A DNA stretch of 64,000 bases from Miscanthus floridulus (GCF_019320115.1 NC_089598.1:26393491-26457490), one strand, 5' to 3'. Positions 20,384-32,859 are shown, counted from the first letter of the stretch. A program made the numbers and translations. The notes: generated by a model not told the origin, from the sequence alone.

Positions 20384-21100
20384 GGAAACCATGATGTCCT
20401 TAAGCCCATGCTCAATCACTGTATCTATCACTCTCTTGGAATCTAGGGCGTTCATGCTCTTAATGTGATCCCAGTCAATGTACTTCATCTGCACTATCTT
20501 CTTTTCTTTGGCAAGAATCATAGTCTTGTAGAAGTCAAACTAAAATAGAGATCAAAACCTGTAGTCTATCCCTCTGTCATTCAGCCACACATTGGGATTT
20601 TCTGCCCTAGCTCTCTTGACTTGCACTCCCAAATTGTGATAGTTGTTGTGCTACCTCTGAACTGCATGATCATAGATCACTGGCTCTCTCCTCACTGGGG
20701 CACCCTAATTCTAAACCATATAGGATTGATCAAACTCTAGAAACTGAGGGGGTGTGCCTGGTGCACCAATAGCGGGAATAGTCTTCCTGACTCTTCCTCC
20801 ATCATCATCTAGTCCTTCACCATGCCTAGCAGCACCAGCGCCATGACTGGTACCACCATGTCCAGCACCACTGCTGCTGCCTGTCCCTCCACCCCTCCTA
20901 GATGGAGGCTTGTAGCTGCCTCTGCCATAAGCCTGCTGCTCACTGCTATGGCCCTGCTGCACACTACCACCAGCAAGCTCTCGAATCACAATGCCTCTTA
21001 TTTCCCTGTCAACTGGATCATGAGCCCCCTTTGATCTTTTCTCCCTTCTTCGTCCGAATGACCTTCCATCTAGAGAAAAAGCGCGTAGAACTGATAAGAA
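20384..21100 (-). pseudogene. Extra ORF of element C (plant transposon-like protein fragment, possible env-like position)
   Basis: Minus-strand segments read GGSVQQGHSSEQQAYGRGSY, FLEFDQSYMV, then NVWLNDRGIDYRF and MILAKEKKIVQMKYIDWDHI ... TVIEHGLKDIMV, with stops between. The pattern is one I recognise from grass proteins annotated as putative plant transposon protein. It runs in the same direction as element C, between RNase H and the 3' LTR, where Sireviruses often carry an env-like or extra ORF. The frame runs straight into the LTR remnant, so its C-terminus is missing. Function unknown. Confidence 0.5.
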
Positions 21101-21976
21101 ACAAATGCCAAATGTAATAGCAACATTGAAGAAGGTTCAAGTAGAGTTTTGAATCAAAGTAAGGCACTCTGTCTGTCTAGACCATGGAGCCTCCATGCTC
21201 GGGCGCAGAACCTCTAGACCCTAAAGCCTCCATGATGAGACCTAAAGCCTCTGTGCTCTGGCAGATGAGCCCTTAGTTTGATTCAACCATCTACTCGTAC
21301 AAATCTAGCATTAGAGAACAAAAACAAACTCATCTACGTAAGGAATCGATAGAAGGAATGATCCAAATTGGATCCACGATGGAACTAGGGTTTCACCTTG
21401 AATGTGAGAAACAGGAGAGGAGAAGATTGGTTGCAGTAGCGGATGGCCTTGGGGACTACTCCTCTGCTGCGGTTGCAATTAGGGAGCCAAGGATTTGACC
21501 GACAACGTGGATTCCTCGGATGGCGACAAAGATGGCTTATTCCTCCTCCACGGACTCCCCCTGAGTCCCAACCTCCGGCATCACCACCACAAATGCCCAC
21601 GCAACATAGGGAAGTGGATGATGATGCGGTGGCGATGGGATCGGCGGTGCGACAACAGCGACGGTGAAGGCGAGCGTGCACGCAAGAGAGAGCGAGGGGC
21701 ATGACACAGTGAATGGGAAGCCTAGTAACTAGGGTAAAAAGGGAAAGATGAAAATCATTTTGATTTTACCCAAACCCTAGCGAAGCTGTCAGGGCGTGGA
21801 GCCTCCGTGCTAGGCCACAAAGCCTCCGAGCCACAGAACCTCCATGCAGAAACACAGAGCCTTCATGATTTGAGACCAAGCAAAAACTAATTCTGTATTC
21901 CAAGGAATTTCTAAGTGTTTTTATTAATGGTCATGGACCTCTTGTCTCTTGTAGCTAGCCAACAAAACAACAATAC
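21101..21976. other. Non-coding 3' region of element C
   Basis: Includes copies of the GGAGCCTCC/GGAACCTCC motif (about 21185-21265 and 21795-21870) also found in the LTR, and a GC-richer stretch 21440-21700 with overlapping chance ORFs. No protein recognised. Confidence 0.4.
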
Positions 21977-23359
21977 TGTCGGTGTTTCGAGTAAACACCA
22001 ATGAGTAAATTTGTTTATTGCGCGTCTAGCCCGGATGGTGTGCTAAACAAGACATAAGGTTTATACTGATTCGGGCAGAATGTCCCTACGTCCAGTTTAT
22101 GGCTACTGCTCATGTTATTAGCACTAAAAAGTTCATAGTAGGGGTTACAAACGGGCGAGAGAGGGACAGGTCTCAAGTCTCTGATGGAAAGCTCGAATGG
22201 ATGCTGAGAGCTTGGTTGCTACTCAGCTATGTGTGATGTGATGCGTGATGTGTTGAATCAATCCCCTTAGTGGGGTGCACTGCCTTCCCTTTTATAGGCC
22301 AAGGGATAGCAGGGATTATAGATGGGAGAAAAACTAGAGGCAAAGGAGATATTTCAAAGATGTTGGGTCCTCCTTTTCCTCTGTGAGGGCCCTGCTGACA
22401 CGCCAGGCAAAGTTAGGGATAGCTCCACGCTGGTGCATGTCTACTGATCCTGATAGGGCTGTGCTAGGCGTTTGTCCACTGATGATGCCATGTCCTGGCA
22501 TTGTCAGAATGTTGTCATGTCCCATCCCATCCTAGCGGGTGGCACAGCAGACCAAGGTGCTGATCTATGGCCAGGGAGTAGACGGCGTAGTGACCGCATA
22601 TCCATAGTGGTTGTCGTGAGCATCTGTCAGTATCTGCACCCGAGGGCAAATGGCAGCGCTCACAACACTGTAAGACAAATGTCGACGCCTACAACACTAT
22701 TTGGGCTCTGACATGCCTGGAAGGTCTCAAAGCGCCCTTCTTGCCATATCCTGATGGTACTTTCCTATAGGCGTGCAGGGTATGGTCCTTGATATTGCGG
22801 TTGACTTGAGTGCCCTGCCTTATCTGCACACATAGTTAGGAAGGAGTCACACGCAGACGTCGGGCGAGGCGGAGCCAACCCTCAGGGGTTGGGTGAAGCG
22901 GAGCCAGTCCACAGATGTTGGGCGAGGCGGAGCCAACCCTAAGAGATTGGTCAAAGTGGATCCAGTCCTCAGACATCGGGCGAGGCAGAGCCAACCCTCG
23001 GGGTCAGATGAAGTGGAGCCAGTCCTCAGACATCAAGCGAGGCGGAGCTAGCCTTCAACATCGAGTGAGGCGGAGCTAGTCCTCAGACATTGGGCAAGGC
23101 AGAGCCATCCTTTAGACTTCGGGCGAGGTGGAGCCAGCTCTCAAACATTAGGCAAGGCAGAGCCAACCATCAGGGGTTAGCCTGAGGCGTTCCCAACACT
23201 CAGGGGTCGAACGATCGGATGAAACAGAGCATGCAGCCTTGGTGGTTTGGATGAGGCGGGGCCTTCTAGGAAATGTAGTCGCATTCTTGATCGCTCTGAT
23301 GAATTAGCAATGATGGGTATCAACTCCTCTTCTTTAGGTACCCTAGTATTGGTCCCCCA
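21977..23359 (-). repeat. 3' LTR of gypsy D with internal minisatellite
   Basis: About 1.38 kb. Bases ~22856-23170 are degenerate tandem copies of a ~35-bp unit around GGGCGAGGCGGAGCCA, mirrored in the other LTR at ~32165-32545. Confidence 0.85.
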
Positions 23360-24166
23360 TAGTAGCCCCCGAGCCCCCGAGCGATTCGAGTAGAATCATT
23401 TGGGGGATGTTTTGACTTGCTAGCGGGTGCACGCAAGCGCCCCGGTGGGTGTAGCCCCTGAGCCTATGGAGGAGTAGAATACTCCTCCGGAGGTTTTTTT
23501 CAAATGGGAGGACTTTGTGGGCCTTGGCTTTCTCTTGTCACCCACGGCGTGCCCTGGGGATGGCGATTCCCTTTTTGCCGAGGTTGGACCCTTCACAGGT
23601 GTGGTCATGAGGTTTGATGGTTTGTTAGCTAGATAGTTCGATTGGGGTCCCGGTTAGGGTAAGCCTGACTAAGACTTAATCATGGGCCGAGATGCCCATG
23701 GCGTTTGTGTGCCTAGGCACCGACCGCTTGCAGGGCCTAGCTCTTTCCACCCTTTGTCGTAGGGGTGTTTGGAGCGGCTATTGGGCCCGTTAATGGGCCA
23801 ATCGTTAGACTCCTAGGCCTAGATGGGCCGTAGATGCCCTTTTGATCCATATTCCTTCTATTCGTAACGAGTTCCGTTCCACCCGAGGAGGCGAAACGTT
23901 TGGCGAGTTTCCTGAAGGAAAGGATAGGGATTGCGTGCACATATCCCATGGCGTGACATTGTGGCAGATCGTGGGAGGCATAGAGATCTTGGCGAACAGT
24001 TGGTTTTCTCATATCCATCGCCCCTATAAAACCAAAATGTTCGTCCCTAGGGTTTCATACTTTGCTTCTTTGCCTTCGCATCTGCCACCTCCACCTCCAA
24101 TCGCCTAAGCTCCCCGCATCTGTAACTTTGCCGTTGTCAAGTTCACATCCACCCACCTCCATCTTC

Positions 24167-25430
24167 CAATGGAGCCATGGTGCCACTCTAAAATCACCCT
24201 CCAGCGCCTAGAGGGCCTTGTTCACCATGGTCTTCTCTGTGCGTGGACCACCGCCGAGGAGTGGCGGCTGCCCAACGAAGAGGACATGCCATCGCCGCTC
24301 GATGGCTATGTCGTCTTGTTCACATGCTTCCATGAGCGTGGGTTCGCCACCCCCGCCCATAGATTCCTCTGAGGACTACTACACTATTACAAGATAGAGT
24401 TGCAGCACCTCAACCCTAATGGGATCCAACACATGGCGGCGTTCGTTATCCTGTGTGAGGGATTCCTAGGGATCAGCCACCACTTTGATCTGTGGTGGCA
24501 CTTCTTCGTCATCACCCTCTAGAAGAAGAGGGAGAAGAGGCAGGAGCTGAATGTGCCAATGGGATGTGCCAGCATCCAACTTTGGAACAACCGAGTCAGC
24601 GACTACCCGGCAATGCGACTGTCGACCTCTAATAAGGGGTGGCATTCGCATTGGTTTTATCTCAAGAACGATGCCGTCGCCCCCTTGCCGGAGTTTACCG
24701 AGCACTTAATCGAAGAGGCCCTAGATTCATGGAGGAAGTGGGGCATCCCAAAGAAGGACAAGAAGAGGATCTAGGCCCATCTTGCCGCCATCCGCTTCCT
24801 AAAGGAGAAGGGGCTAAAGGGCTCGGGAATCATCGGTGGCTACCATGTGAGGAGGGTGGCGCCACTGATGAGACGCACACTTCCCCTGTACGCGATGGTG
24901 CCTGAGGCATCACTCGAGGGGACAACGCTTGTCGAGGAGGCGCTCTCTCCCTCTAAAGTCGTGCAGTACATCAAGGAGGTGATGGAGCCTTCTCAGGACA
25001 ACACTGGCGCCCCTCTTGATTTTGTGTACCCAGTGCTGGGGCATCCCCTGATGTGGCTAGAACCAGGGTACATTGTCCTTATAAGTTTTCTCTTCCTCGT
25101 GCCTTCTTCTTCAATTGAACTTTCGACCCCTTGATACTTGCATTGAGATTGGGGGACTAGTCGAGGGACCTCATCCTCATAGATCTCCTGGCTCTGTTGT
25201 CAAGAGATTCGTCCATGATGGCAGTGAACCGCGCTAAGGCCGAGCGGCTGAGGAAAGCGAAGGAGGACAAGAGGAAGAAGAAGCAGTAGAAATTGCGTGC
25301 ACGGGAGTGAGGGGAGGAAACTGATAGTGACAATGAGGAGGAGGAGGAAGAAGATGATGAGGTAGTTGATGACACTAAGCGTGGTGGGCTAGAGAGAAAG
25401 GTCATGCTGATAAGCGCCCACTCATCCTTG
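24167..25430 (+). pseudogene. Antisense additional ORF of gypsy D (putative gypsy-type transposase domain)
   Basis: Runs opposite to gag-pol. Plus-strand frames give GYVVLFTCFHERGFATPAHR, HYYKIELQHLNPNGIQHM, CEGFLGISHHFDLWWHFF, SNKGWHSHWFYLKNDA and PEFTEHLIEEALDSWRKWG, resembling the plant family called transposase (putative) gypsy type. A TATA-like CCTATAAAACC lies at ~24021-24031. Several stops interrupt it (e.g. TGA after HRFL near 24370, TAG near 24772). An acidic/lysine-rich tail follows (RAKAERLRKAKEDKRKKKQ, then a Glu run). Antisense extra ORFs near the 3' LTR are known in Grande/Retand-type Tat elements. Function unknown. Confidence 0.7.
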
Positions 25431-25720
25431 TAGGGGTCGGGACCTTTCCTGTTTCACAGAGGGGAAAGCACGTCCATGAGGCTGGCAGAGATAGGCTGGA
25501 CCATCGGCCTACCCTTAGAACCAGTAGAGGTGGGCAGATGGAGGTAGTTGAGGTAGAGTGTCTTCTAGTCAACCAGAGGGTTAGGCTCTGTCGCTGGGTC
25601 CTCTTCGAGCTCCATGACTTCAGGGCCAGATGGAGCCAACGGTTGGTCAGCCCCTGGGCCTAGATTGGATGGACTATCACCACCTTGTTTTGACCCCTCG
25701 TAGTGAACTGAAGGCTTGTG

Positions 25721-28290
25721 TTAGTCACTGGCGAAGATGCCCATTGGCACCGGCTCTCGGTCAGATGCTAGTTTCACAAGTGCGTCCATCGCCTTGTTGA
25801 GGCGCCTCAGGATTTGATTGACCTCGAGGCCATCGAACTTGTCCTCCAACCGGTGGACTTCTCGGCAGTATGCGGCCATCTTGGCATCATGGTAGCTTGA
25901 CTCCTTCATGACTTGGTCAACAACCAGCTAGGAATCTCCTCAAGCATTGAGGCGTCGGATGCCCAACTCGATGGCAATGCGTAGGCCATTGATGAGCGCC
26001 TCATATTCGGCCACATTGTTGGAGAAGGGGAAAAGGAGATGGACCATGTACCTCATGCGTACCTTGAGGAGCGACATGAAGACTAGCCCCACATCAGCAC
26101 CCTTCTTCATTAGTGACACATCGAAGTACATCGTCCAGTACTCTTGATCGACGATCGCTGGTGGCATTTGGACCTCGGTCCATTCCGCGATGAAATTAGC
26201 CAACACCTGGGACTTGATGGTTGTCTGAGAGGCATACACAATGCCCTAACCCATTAGCTCAAGTGCCCATTTCATAGTTCTTCCTATAGCATCCTAGCTT
26301 TGGATGACCTCATCGAGGGGGAAGGACATCACGACTATCATCGGATGTGACTCGAAGTAGTGGCGTAGCTTCCTCTTGGTGATGAGGACGGCGTATAGAA
26401 GCTTCTGGATTTGGGGGTAGCGGGTCTTTGAGTCAGATAGGACCTCACTGATAAAGTACATAGGGCACTGTACTTTGAGGGTGTGCCCCTCTTCTTCCCG
26501 CTCCACTACCAGGATGGCACTGACCACTTGCATGGTGGCCGCAATGTAGAGCAGAAGGGGTTCCTCATCGGTAGGAGGAACAAGGATCAGGGCCTTCATC
26601 AGAAGTAGCTTAACCATGTCAAGTGCCTCCTAGGCCTCGAATGTCCATTCTAAGTGGTCAGTCTTCTTCAGGAGTCGATAAAGGGGGAGACATCGTTCAC
26701 CGAGGCGCGAGATGAAGCGGCTGAGCGCGGTGAGGCACCCTATAACTTGATGTTGTCCCTTAACATTATGAATCTGGCCCATCCTTGTGATGGCTAAGAT
26801 CTTCTCTGGGTTGGCTTCGATGCCACGCTCGAAGATGATGAAACCAAGCAGTATGCCCCTCGAGACTCTGAATATGCATTTCTCGGGATTGAGTTTGATG
26901 CCATTTGCTCGAAGTTTCGCAAAGGTTCGCTCAAGATTGACTACGAGGTGGTCAGCCTATTTGGACTTGACCATGATGTCATCAACATAGGACTCAACGG
27001 TTCACCCGATGAGGTCCCCAAAACACTTGAGAATACAATGCTGGTACATAGCCCCAGCGTTCTTTAGACCGAACGACATCATGACATAGCAGAACGATCC
27101 GAAGGGGGTGATGAATGATGTCGTGAGCTGGTTAGACTCTTTTATCACGATTTGATGGTACCCAGAGTACACATCAAGGAAGCAGAGGGTTTCTGTGACA
27201 TCCGGTCCAGTTTGGAATTTGGCCCATAGTGGCCCATATGCAAGTTAATGAGATATTATAGAGAGTTTAGTCAAACCTTGGTTGTTAAAGGTGGGATAGA
27301 CCAACATATAAGTCTTCTAGAGTCCACTCCACCATCCTTGGGTTAATCCTTTTATACGAAGCGAGGATGAAAGCATAAGTGGGATGGTGGTAGGTGTGGT
27401 TCGTTCAGCGTGTAGAGTGGATCTGAGCCGTTTGGACTCTAGGGCGTTACAAATGGTATTAGAGCCAACCTTTGTGGCCACAGGCACGTGTAGGCCAAGG
27501 GCACGGACATGGGTTCATTGCGCGTGTAGGCCCTATGGGGTGCACGGCATGGTACATGTGCCAGCACTGGACATACGGTCATGTGTGCTAAGAGGGAACG
27601 TTCTTGATCATTGTTTGCTCGGTTGTGGGTGTGTTGGGCCGACGAGGACGTCGGTTCCTTTGAGGGGGGTGTATGTGACATCTGGACTAGTTTGGAATTT
27701 GGCCCATAGTGGCCCATATGCAAGTCAATGAGATATTGTAGAGAGTTTAGTCCCACCTTGGTTGTTAAAGGTGGGATAGACCAACATATAAGGCTTCTAG
27801 AGTCCATCCGACCATCCTCAGGTTAATCCTTTTATGCAAAGTGAGGATGAAAGCGTAAGTGAGATGGTGGTAGGTGTGGTTCACTCAGCGTGTAGAGTGG
27901 ATCTGAGCCGTTTGGACTCTGGGGCGTTATAGTTTTGCACCCTGAGGTAGAGTCGACTATTTGGTCTATGCGTGGCAATGGAAATGGATCCTTTGGGCAT
28001 GCCTTGTTGAGACCCCTGTAGTCAATAAACATCCTCCATTTCCCACTCTTCTTTCGTACAAGAACAGGATTGGCTAACCACTCTAGGTGGTACACTTCCT
28101 TAATGAATCCAGACGCTAAGAGCTTTTCGATCTCCTTACCGATGGTCCTATGTTTCCCCTCGTCGAAGCAACATAGGTGTTGTTTCACTAGCTTAGAGCC
28201 TAGGTGGATCTTCAAGGCATGCTCGGTGACTTCCCTCAAGATGCCCGTCATATCCGATAGTTTCTAGGCAAAGATGTCTCTATTAGCACA
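25721..28290 (-). pseudogene. Gypsy D pol: reverse transcriptase, RNase H and second (aRNH) RNase H
   Basis: RT begins at VKQHLCCFDEGKHRTIGKEI and SGKWRMFIDYRGLNKACPKD; the YVDD box is on the minus strand near 26970-26985. RNase H is at 26617-26294 (SDSKTRYPQIQKLLYAVLI). A second, archaeal-type RNase H is at 26239-25940 (LANFIAEWTE, MYFDVSLMKKGADVGLVF, NNVAEYEALINGLRIAIELG). The dual RNase H marks the Tat lineage. Stops and frameshifts are present, a TRIM splits RT, and no integrase follows. Confidence 0.85.
27194..27931 (+). mobile_element. TRIM (terminal-repeat retrotransposon in miniature) in gypsy D RT
   Basis: Two 258-bp direct repeats (27194-27451 and 27674-27931, TGTGACATC...GGCGTTAYA). 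A primer site TGGTATTAGAGCC (27454-27466) follows the first, and a purine tract TGAGGGGGGTGTA (27661-27673) precedes the second. The 222-bp interior is non-coding. Flanks are GTTTC and GTTTT. Ignoring the insert, the RT frame of D continues through GCKTLCFLDVYSGYHQ. Non-autonomous. Confidence 0.9.
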
Positions 28291-31165
28291 GAGGAAGCTG
28301 ACGATCACGCTTTCCTATTCAGAGTAAAGCGTGGTACCAATGCGCACTGTTTTGCCCTTGGTGCTCCCAGGGTCTATGAGGACCTCCTTAGATCCTTATG
28401 CTGGCTTGAAGGATCTGGCTAACCACTTGTGGTTGGGTGCCTCTTCGGTGACCTCCTGCCTGAGGGTCATGAGCTCTTCGGAGGCGACGATCGCTGCAGC
28501 ATGATCATAGCACTTGACTTCACACTCATAGGCATGCTGAAAGGATGTGCTGATGGTGATGACCTCGCCTAGGCCCGACATCTTTAGCTTGAGGTAGGTG
28601 TAGTTGGGGACAGCCATGAACTTCATATGGCATGGTCATCCCAGGATGGTGTGGTAGGTTCCGTGGAACCCAACCACTTCAAAGGTGAGGGTCTTCGACC
28701 TGTTGTTGGATGGTCCCCCAAAGGTGATGGGAAGATCGATCTGCCCAAGAGGCATGGCCTACTTTCTAGGCATGACACCATGGAAAGGTGCTCCAGTCAG
28801 CCGAACGCGCGCTCAGTCGATGCCCATGGCATCGAGCGTCTTAGTATACATGATGTTGATGTCGCTGTCCCCATCCATTAGTACCTTGGTGAGCCGCTTT
28901 GTACCGACGATCGGGTCAACTATGAGTGGATATCTCCCTGGTTGTGGGATGCTCTCTGGGTGGTCAGTCTAGTCGAAGGTTATGGCGGACTCTGACCACT
29001 AGAGGAAGGCAGGCGTGGCTGGTTCGGTCGTATAGACCTCACGGTGTGCGACCTTCTAGTAGCGCTTGGAGTCATAGGTTGCCGACCCTCCAAAGATCAT
29101 GAGGCAAGCATCCAGTGTTAGAAAGTCGTCGTCTTTCCCCTCGGCATCGTCCATGGTTGGGTCAGTGTCCTTTCTGTGCTCTCCTTTGTCTGAGCCTCCA
29201 GACAAGAACCGCCTCATGAGGCCGTAGTCCTTGTACAGATGCTTAACGGAAAAGGCATAGTTCAGGCATGGTCCCTCGAGCAGTTTCTCAAAGTAGTTTA
29301 GAGTGCCCTCTGTAGGCTTTCGACCACCCCTGCGGTTTGCGGTGGCCACGAGAGAGCCCTTGCGCTGTTGCTTGCTCTTCTTCTTAGCGGGACGATTGGA
29401 GGCGCCTTTGCCGACGTCCTTGTCCTGTCTCGCCTTACCTTTGAGGCAGTCGAAGATCGCTCCAACTACTTCTTCGCCCAAGGCATGGCTAGTGGCGATG
29501 TCTAGGAGTTCCTTGGTGGTTCATGGGCCCTTGCATCCTAGCTTGTGAACTAGAGACTCGCATATGGTCCTAGACAAGAAAGCTCCTATAACGTCGGCAT
29601 CGGCAACATTAGGTAGCTCATTGCACTACCGGGAGAAACACCGGATGTACCCATAGAGGGTCTCACTGGCCTTCTATCGGTAGTTCTTGAGGTCCCATGG
29701 GTTCCCAAGGCGCTTGTATGTGCCTTGGAAGTTCCCCACGAAGATCTCCTTCAGGTCCGTCCAACTCTAGATTTTGTTGGATGGTAGGTGTTCCAACCAT
29801 GTTCATGCCAAATCGGCCAAAAATAGTGGAAGGCTGCGGATAATGAAATTGTTATTATCTACACCACCAGCTTAGCAGGCAAGTCGATAATTCTCGAGCC
29901 ATAGTCCATGGTTTGTCTCCCTAGAGTACTTTGGGATGTTGGTTGGTGGCCGGTACCTTGGCGGGAAGGCAGCATTGAGAATGTGTTGGTCGAAGGCCTG
30001 AGGCCCCGGTAGGCTAAGGCTCGGGCTTCGGTCCTCGCTGCTATCATAGCATCTACCATGGCAAGGGTGATAGCCATGGCTAGCTCCCTCTCTTGGGTCA
30101 TCATGGGTATGCCTGCGAGCATCGAGGGTGTCGTGTGCATCATGGTTACGGCCGAGACGCTGATATACCAGGACCATGGCGCGCTACCTGTCGCCTGGTG
30201 GACCGACGCGTCCCTGCTAGGGTGCTCAGAGAGTGTGCATTGACTAGCGTCGAGCTTGCATCGTTGAGACAATGAGCTCTTGGTCTGCTGCACAGCCGCA
30301 TGCTCGAGTAGCGTGTGAATCTTGTGGTGGGCCCAATGATCCTTAGGTGTCGTGGCCTTTGGAAGACCATGGAGCAAAGCTACCGTAGCGGTGATGTTCT
30401 GGCTTGCCTGGGCAAAGCGAGGGAGGGCTTCATCTTCCACAATGATCCTCTAGTTCACATCGCGGGCCATGGCACATGCACGCCCACCATCTCTGCGGCG
30501 CTCGATCTCCCGATCAAGCTCCTCACATTCCTGCTCGAGCTAGAGTCACGCTTCCTCAATCTCTCGGTGTGGGGCTTTTAGCTGCTCCACCTACATGCGA
30601 GGTGGGCCACTATCTCCCTCTCGACCTCGTCATTGAGGTCATTTGTTGGGGTAGCCTCCCCCTCAAGGATGCTTTTGATGTGTCCCTCAGGGGTACCCAT
30701 CTTGAAGCAATCGCGAGAGGGGTGATGACTCCCCCTGCTAGAGTCAGAGCTAGAGGGCGACTCTGGCTCCGCTGCTAGGAGGTCATGGAAAGATTTCATG
30801 ATGTGTTCGATCACCCCCATGAATTCGTCATTTGTGGGAGGTGGAATCATGCGTTGTGCCACAAGGTGGCTAATGGTCGCCGCGACGTTGTGGAGACCAA
30901 ACGGAAGCACTGTCGGGGCGCTACGTATGAGGTGTTCTAGAGAGAGGGGTTCCCCTCCGGCGAGCCATGCCATGTCGTTGGCGTAAGAGAAGGTGAGGTG
31001 GCATGGGTCCTCCCTAGATAGTTGGGGTCCTAGGGAGGCACCGAGCTGGCGCTCAAGCCTCCCATAGTCGAGGCCGATGGAGGGGAGATGTTGGACGGTG
31101 GCGTGAGCCAATGCCAACTCTCCTCCCACCATAATGATGAAGTCTAGGTCCCCAAAGCTCATGTG
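28291..31165 (-). pseudogene. Gypsy D gag and protease region, degraded
   Basis: Minus-strand fragments include an N-terminal block (LPSIGLDYGRLERQLGASLG, NVAATISHLVAQRMIPPPTN), a nucleocapsid-side block with LNYFEKLLEGPCLNYAFSVK and KHLYKDYGLMRRFLSGG (29056-29481), and a protease-side block (28396-28626, VPNYTYLKLKMSGLGEVITI). Multiple stops and frame changes separate them. Assigned by order relative to RT and by resemblance to Tat-type gag. Confidence 0.65.
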
Positions 31166-31256
31166 TGCACCTAAGACCTAGCTGATGCCGTGACTAGTCA
31201 TCTGTGGCCTGATGTTAATGTCGGGATGCGCAAAGTCCCCTACCTGGCGTGCCAAC

Positions 31257-32735
31257 TGTCGATGTTTCAAGTAAACACCAACGAGTAAATTTGTTTATTA
31301 TGCGTCTGGCCCAGATGGTGTGCTAAAAAAGACACAAGGTTTATACTAGTTTGGGCAGAATATCCCTATGTCCAGTTCATGGCTGCTGCTCATGTTATTA
31401 GCACTGAAAAGTTCATAGTAGGGGTTACAAACGGGTGAGAGTGGGACATAGTCCAAGTCTATGATGGAAAGGTCAAATGGATGCTGAGAGCTTGGTTGAT
31501 GCTCAGCTATGTGTGACGTGATGCGTGATGTGTTGAATCGATCCCCTTAGTGGGGTGCCCTGCCTTCCCTTTTATAGACCAAGAGAGAGTAGGGATTACA
31601 AATGGGAGAAAAAGTAGAGGCAAAGGAGGTATTTCAAAGATGTCGGGTCCTCCTTTTCCTCTGTGCAGGCCCTGCTGACATCGCAGGTGGAGTCAGGGAT
31701 AGCTCCATGCTGGGTGCATGTCCGCTAATCCTGATAGGGCTGTGCTGGGCATCTATCCACTGATGATGCCATGTCCTGGCATTATCAGAAAGTTGTCATG
31801 TCCCATCCCATCCTAGCGGGCGGCGTGGTAGACCAGGGCGTTGATCCGTGGCTAGGGAGCAGACGGCGTAGTAACCGCACATCTATTACTGTAGGTGATG
31901 TGAGTTTCCTCCTAGACCATAGTGGTTGTTGTGAGCTTCTGTCAGTATCCATGCCCGAGGGCAAATGGCGGCGCCCATAGCACTGTAAGACAAATGTTGG
32001 CGCCTACAACACTGTTTGGGCTCTAACATGCCTAGAAGGTCTCAAAGCTCCCTTCTTGTCATATCCTGATGGTACTTTCCTATAGGCGTGTAGGGTATGG
32101 TCCTTGGTATTGCGGTTGACTTGAGTGCCCTACCTTATATGCGTGCGTAGTTAGGAAGGAGTCACGCGTAGATGTTGGGTGAGGCGGAGCCAACCCTTAG
32201 GGGTCGGGCGAAGCGGAGCCAGTCCACAGACGTCGGGCAAGGCATAGCAACCCTTAGGGATTAGTTGAAGCGGAGCTAGTCCTCAGACATCAGGCGAAGC
32301 AGAGCCAGTCCTCAGATGTCGGGTGAGGTGGAGCCAAGCCTCAAGGGTCAGACAAAGTAGAGCTAGTCCTCATACATTGGGCAAGGCGTAGCCAGCCTTC
32401 AGACGTCAGGAGAGGCAGAGCCAGCTCTCAGATGTTGGGCGAGGCGAAGCCAGTCCTTAGACATCGGGCGAGGCAGAACCATCCTTCAGACATCGAGCGA
32501 GGTAGAGCCAGCTCTCAGATGTTGGGCGAGGTGGAGCCAACCCTTAGGGGTTAGCCTAAGGCGTTCCCAACCCTTGGGGGTCAGTTGATCGGATGAAACA
32601 GAGCCTGTGACCTTGGTGGTTTGGATAAGGCAGGGCCTACTAAGAAATGTAGTCATGTTCTTGATCGCTCTGATGAATTAGCGTTGATGGGTATCAACTC
32701 CTCTTCTTTGAGTACCCTAGTATTGGTCCCCGACA
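31257..32735 (-). repeat. 5' LTR of gypsy D
   Basis: 1479 bp, partner of 21977-23359. Carries the same degenerate GAGGCGGAGCC tandem array. The minus-strand sequence next to it (plus 31241-31256) reads GTTGGCACGCCAGGTA, the usual primer-site position. Confidence 0.87.
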
Positions 32736-32859
32736 AGTACATAACAATAGATACTACAGACAAGATTGGACATAAGAACCAACATTTAGAAACACTTATG
32801 AAAATTTTGCAAGCCTAACTAGTTGCAACATAAAGCAACAAACAGAGGTGTGCACGATT

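Larger units (their letters stand above)
21977..32735 (-). mobile_element. Ty3/gypsy element D, Tat-like lineage, nested in element C
   Basis: LTRs 21977-23359 and 31257-32735 (TGTCGRTGTTTC...). Flanks AATAC (21972-21976) and AGTAC (32736-32740) fit a 5-bp duplication with one later change. Gag is at the right, RT/RNase H/second RNase H in the middle, and an oppositely directed ORF next to the 3' LTR. No integrase was found. A G-rich tract (minus strand GGGGGCTCGGGGGCTACTA) precedes the 3' LTR. Confidence 0.88.

Noticed and set aside
22856..23170. CRISPR-like regular repeats
   Set aside because: Units are contiguous degenerate tandem repeats inside an LTR of a plant retrotransposon, without spacers.
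25157..25405. 82-codon Ser-rich minus-strand frame
   Set aside because: Antisense of the Glu/Lys-rich tail of the gypsy D extra ORF.
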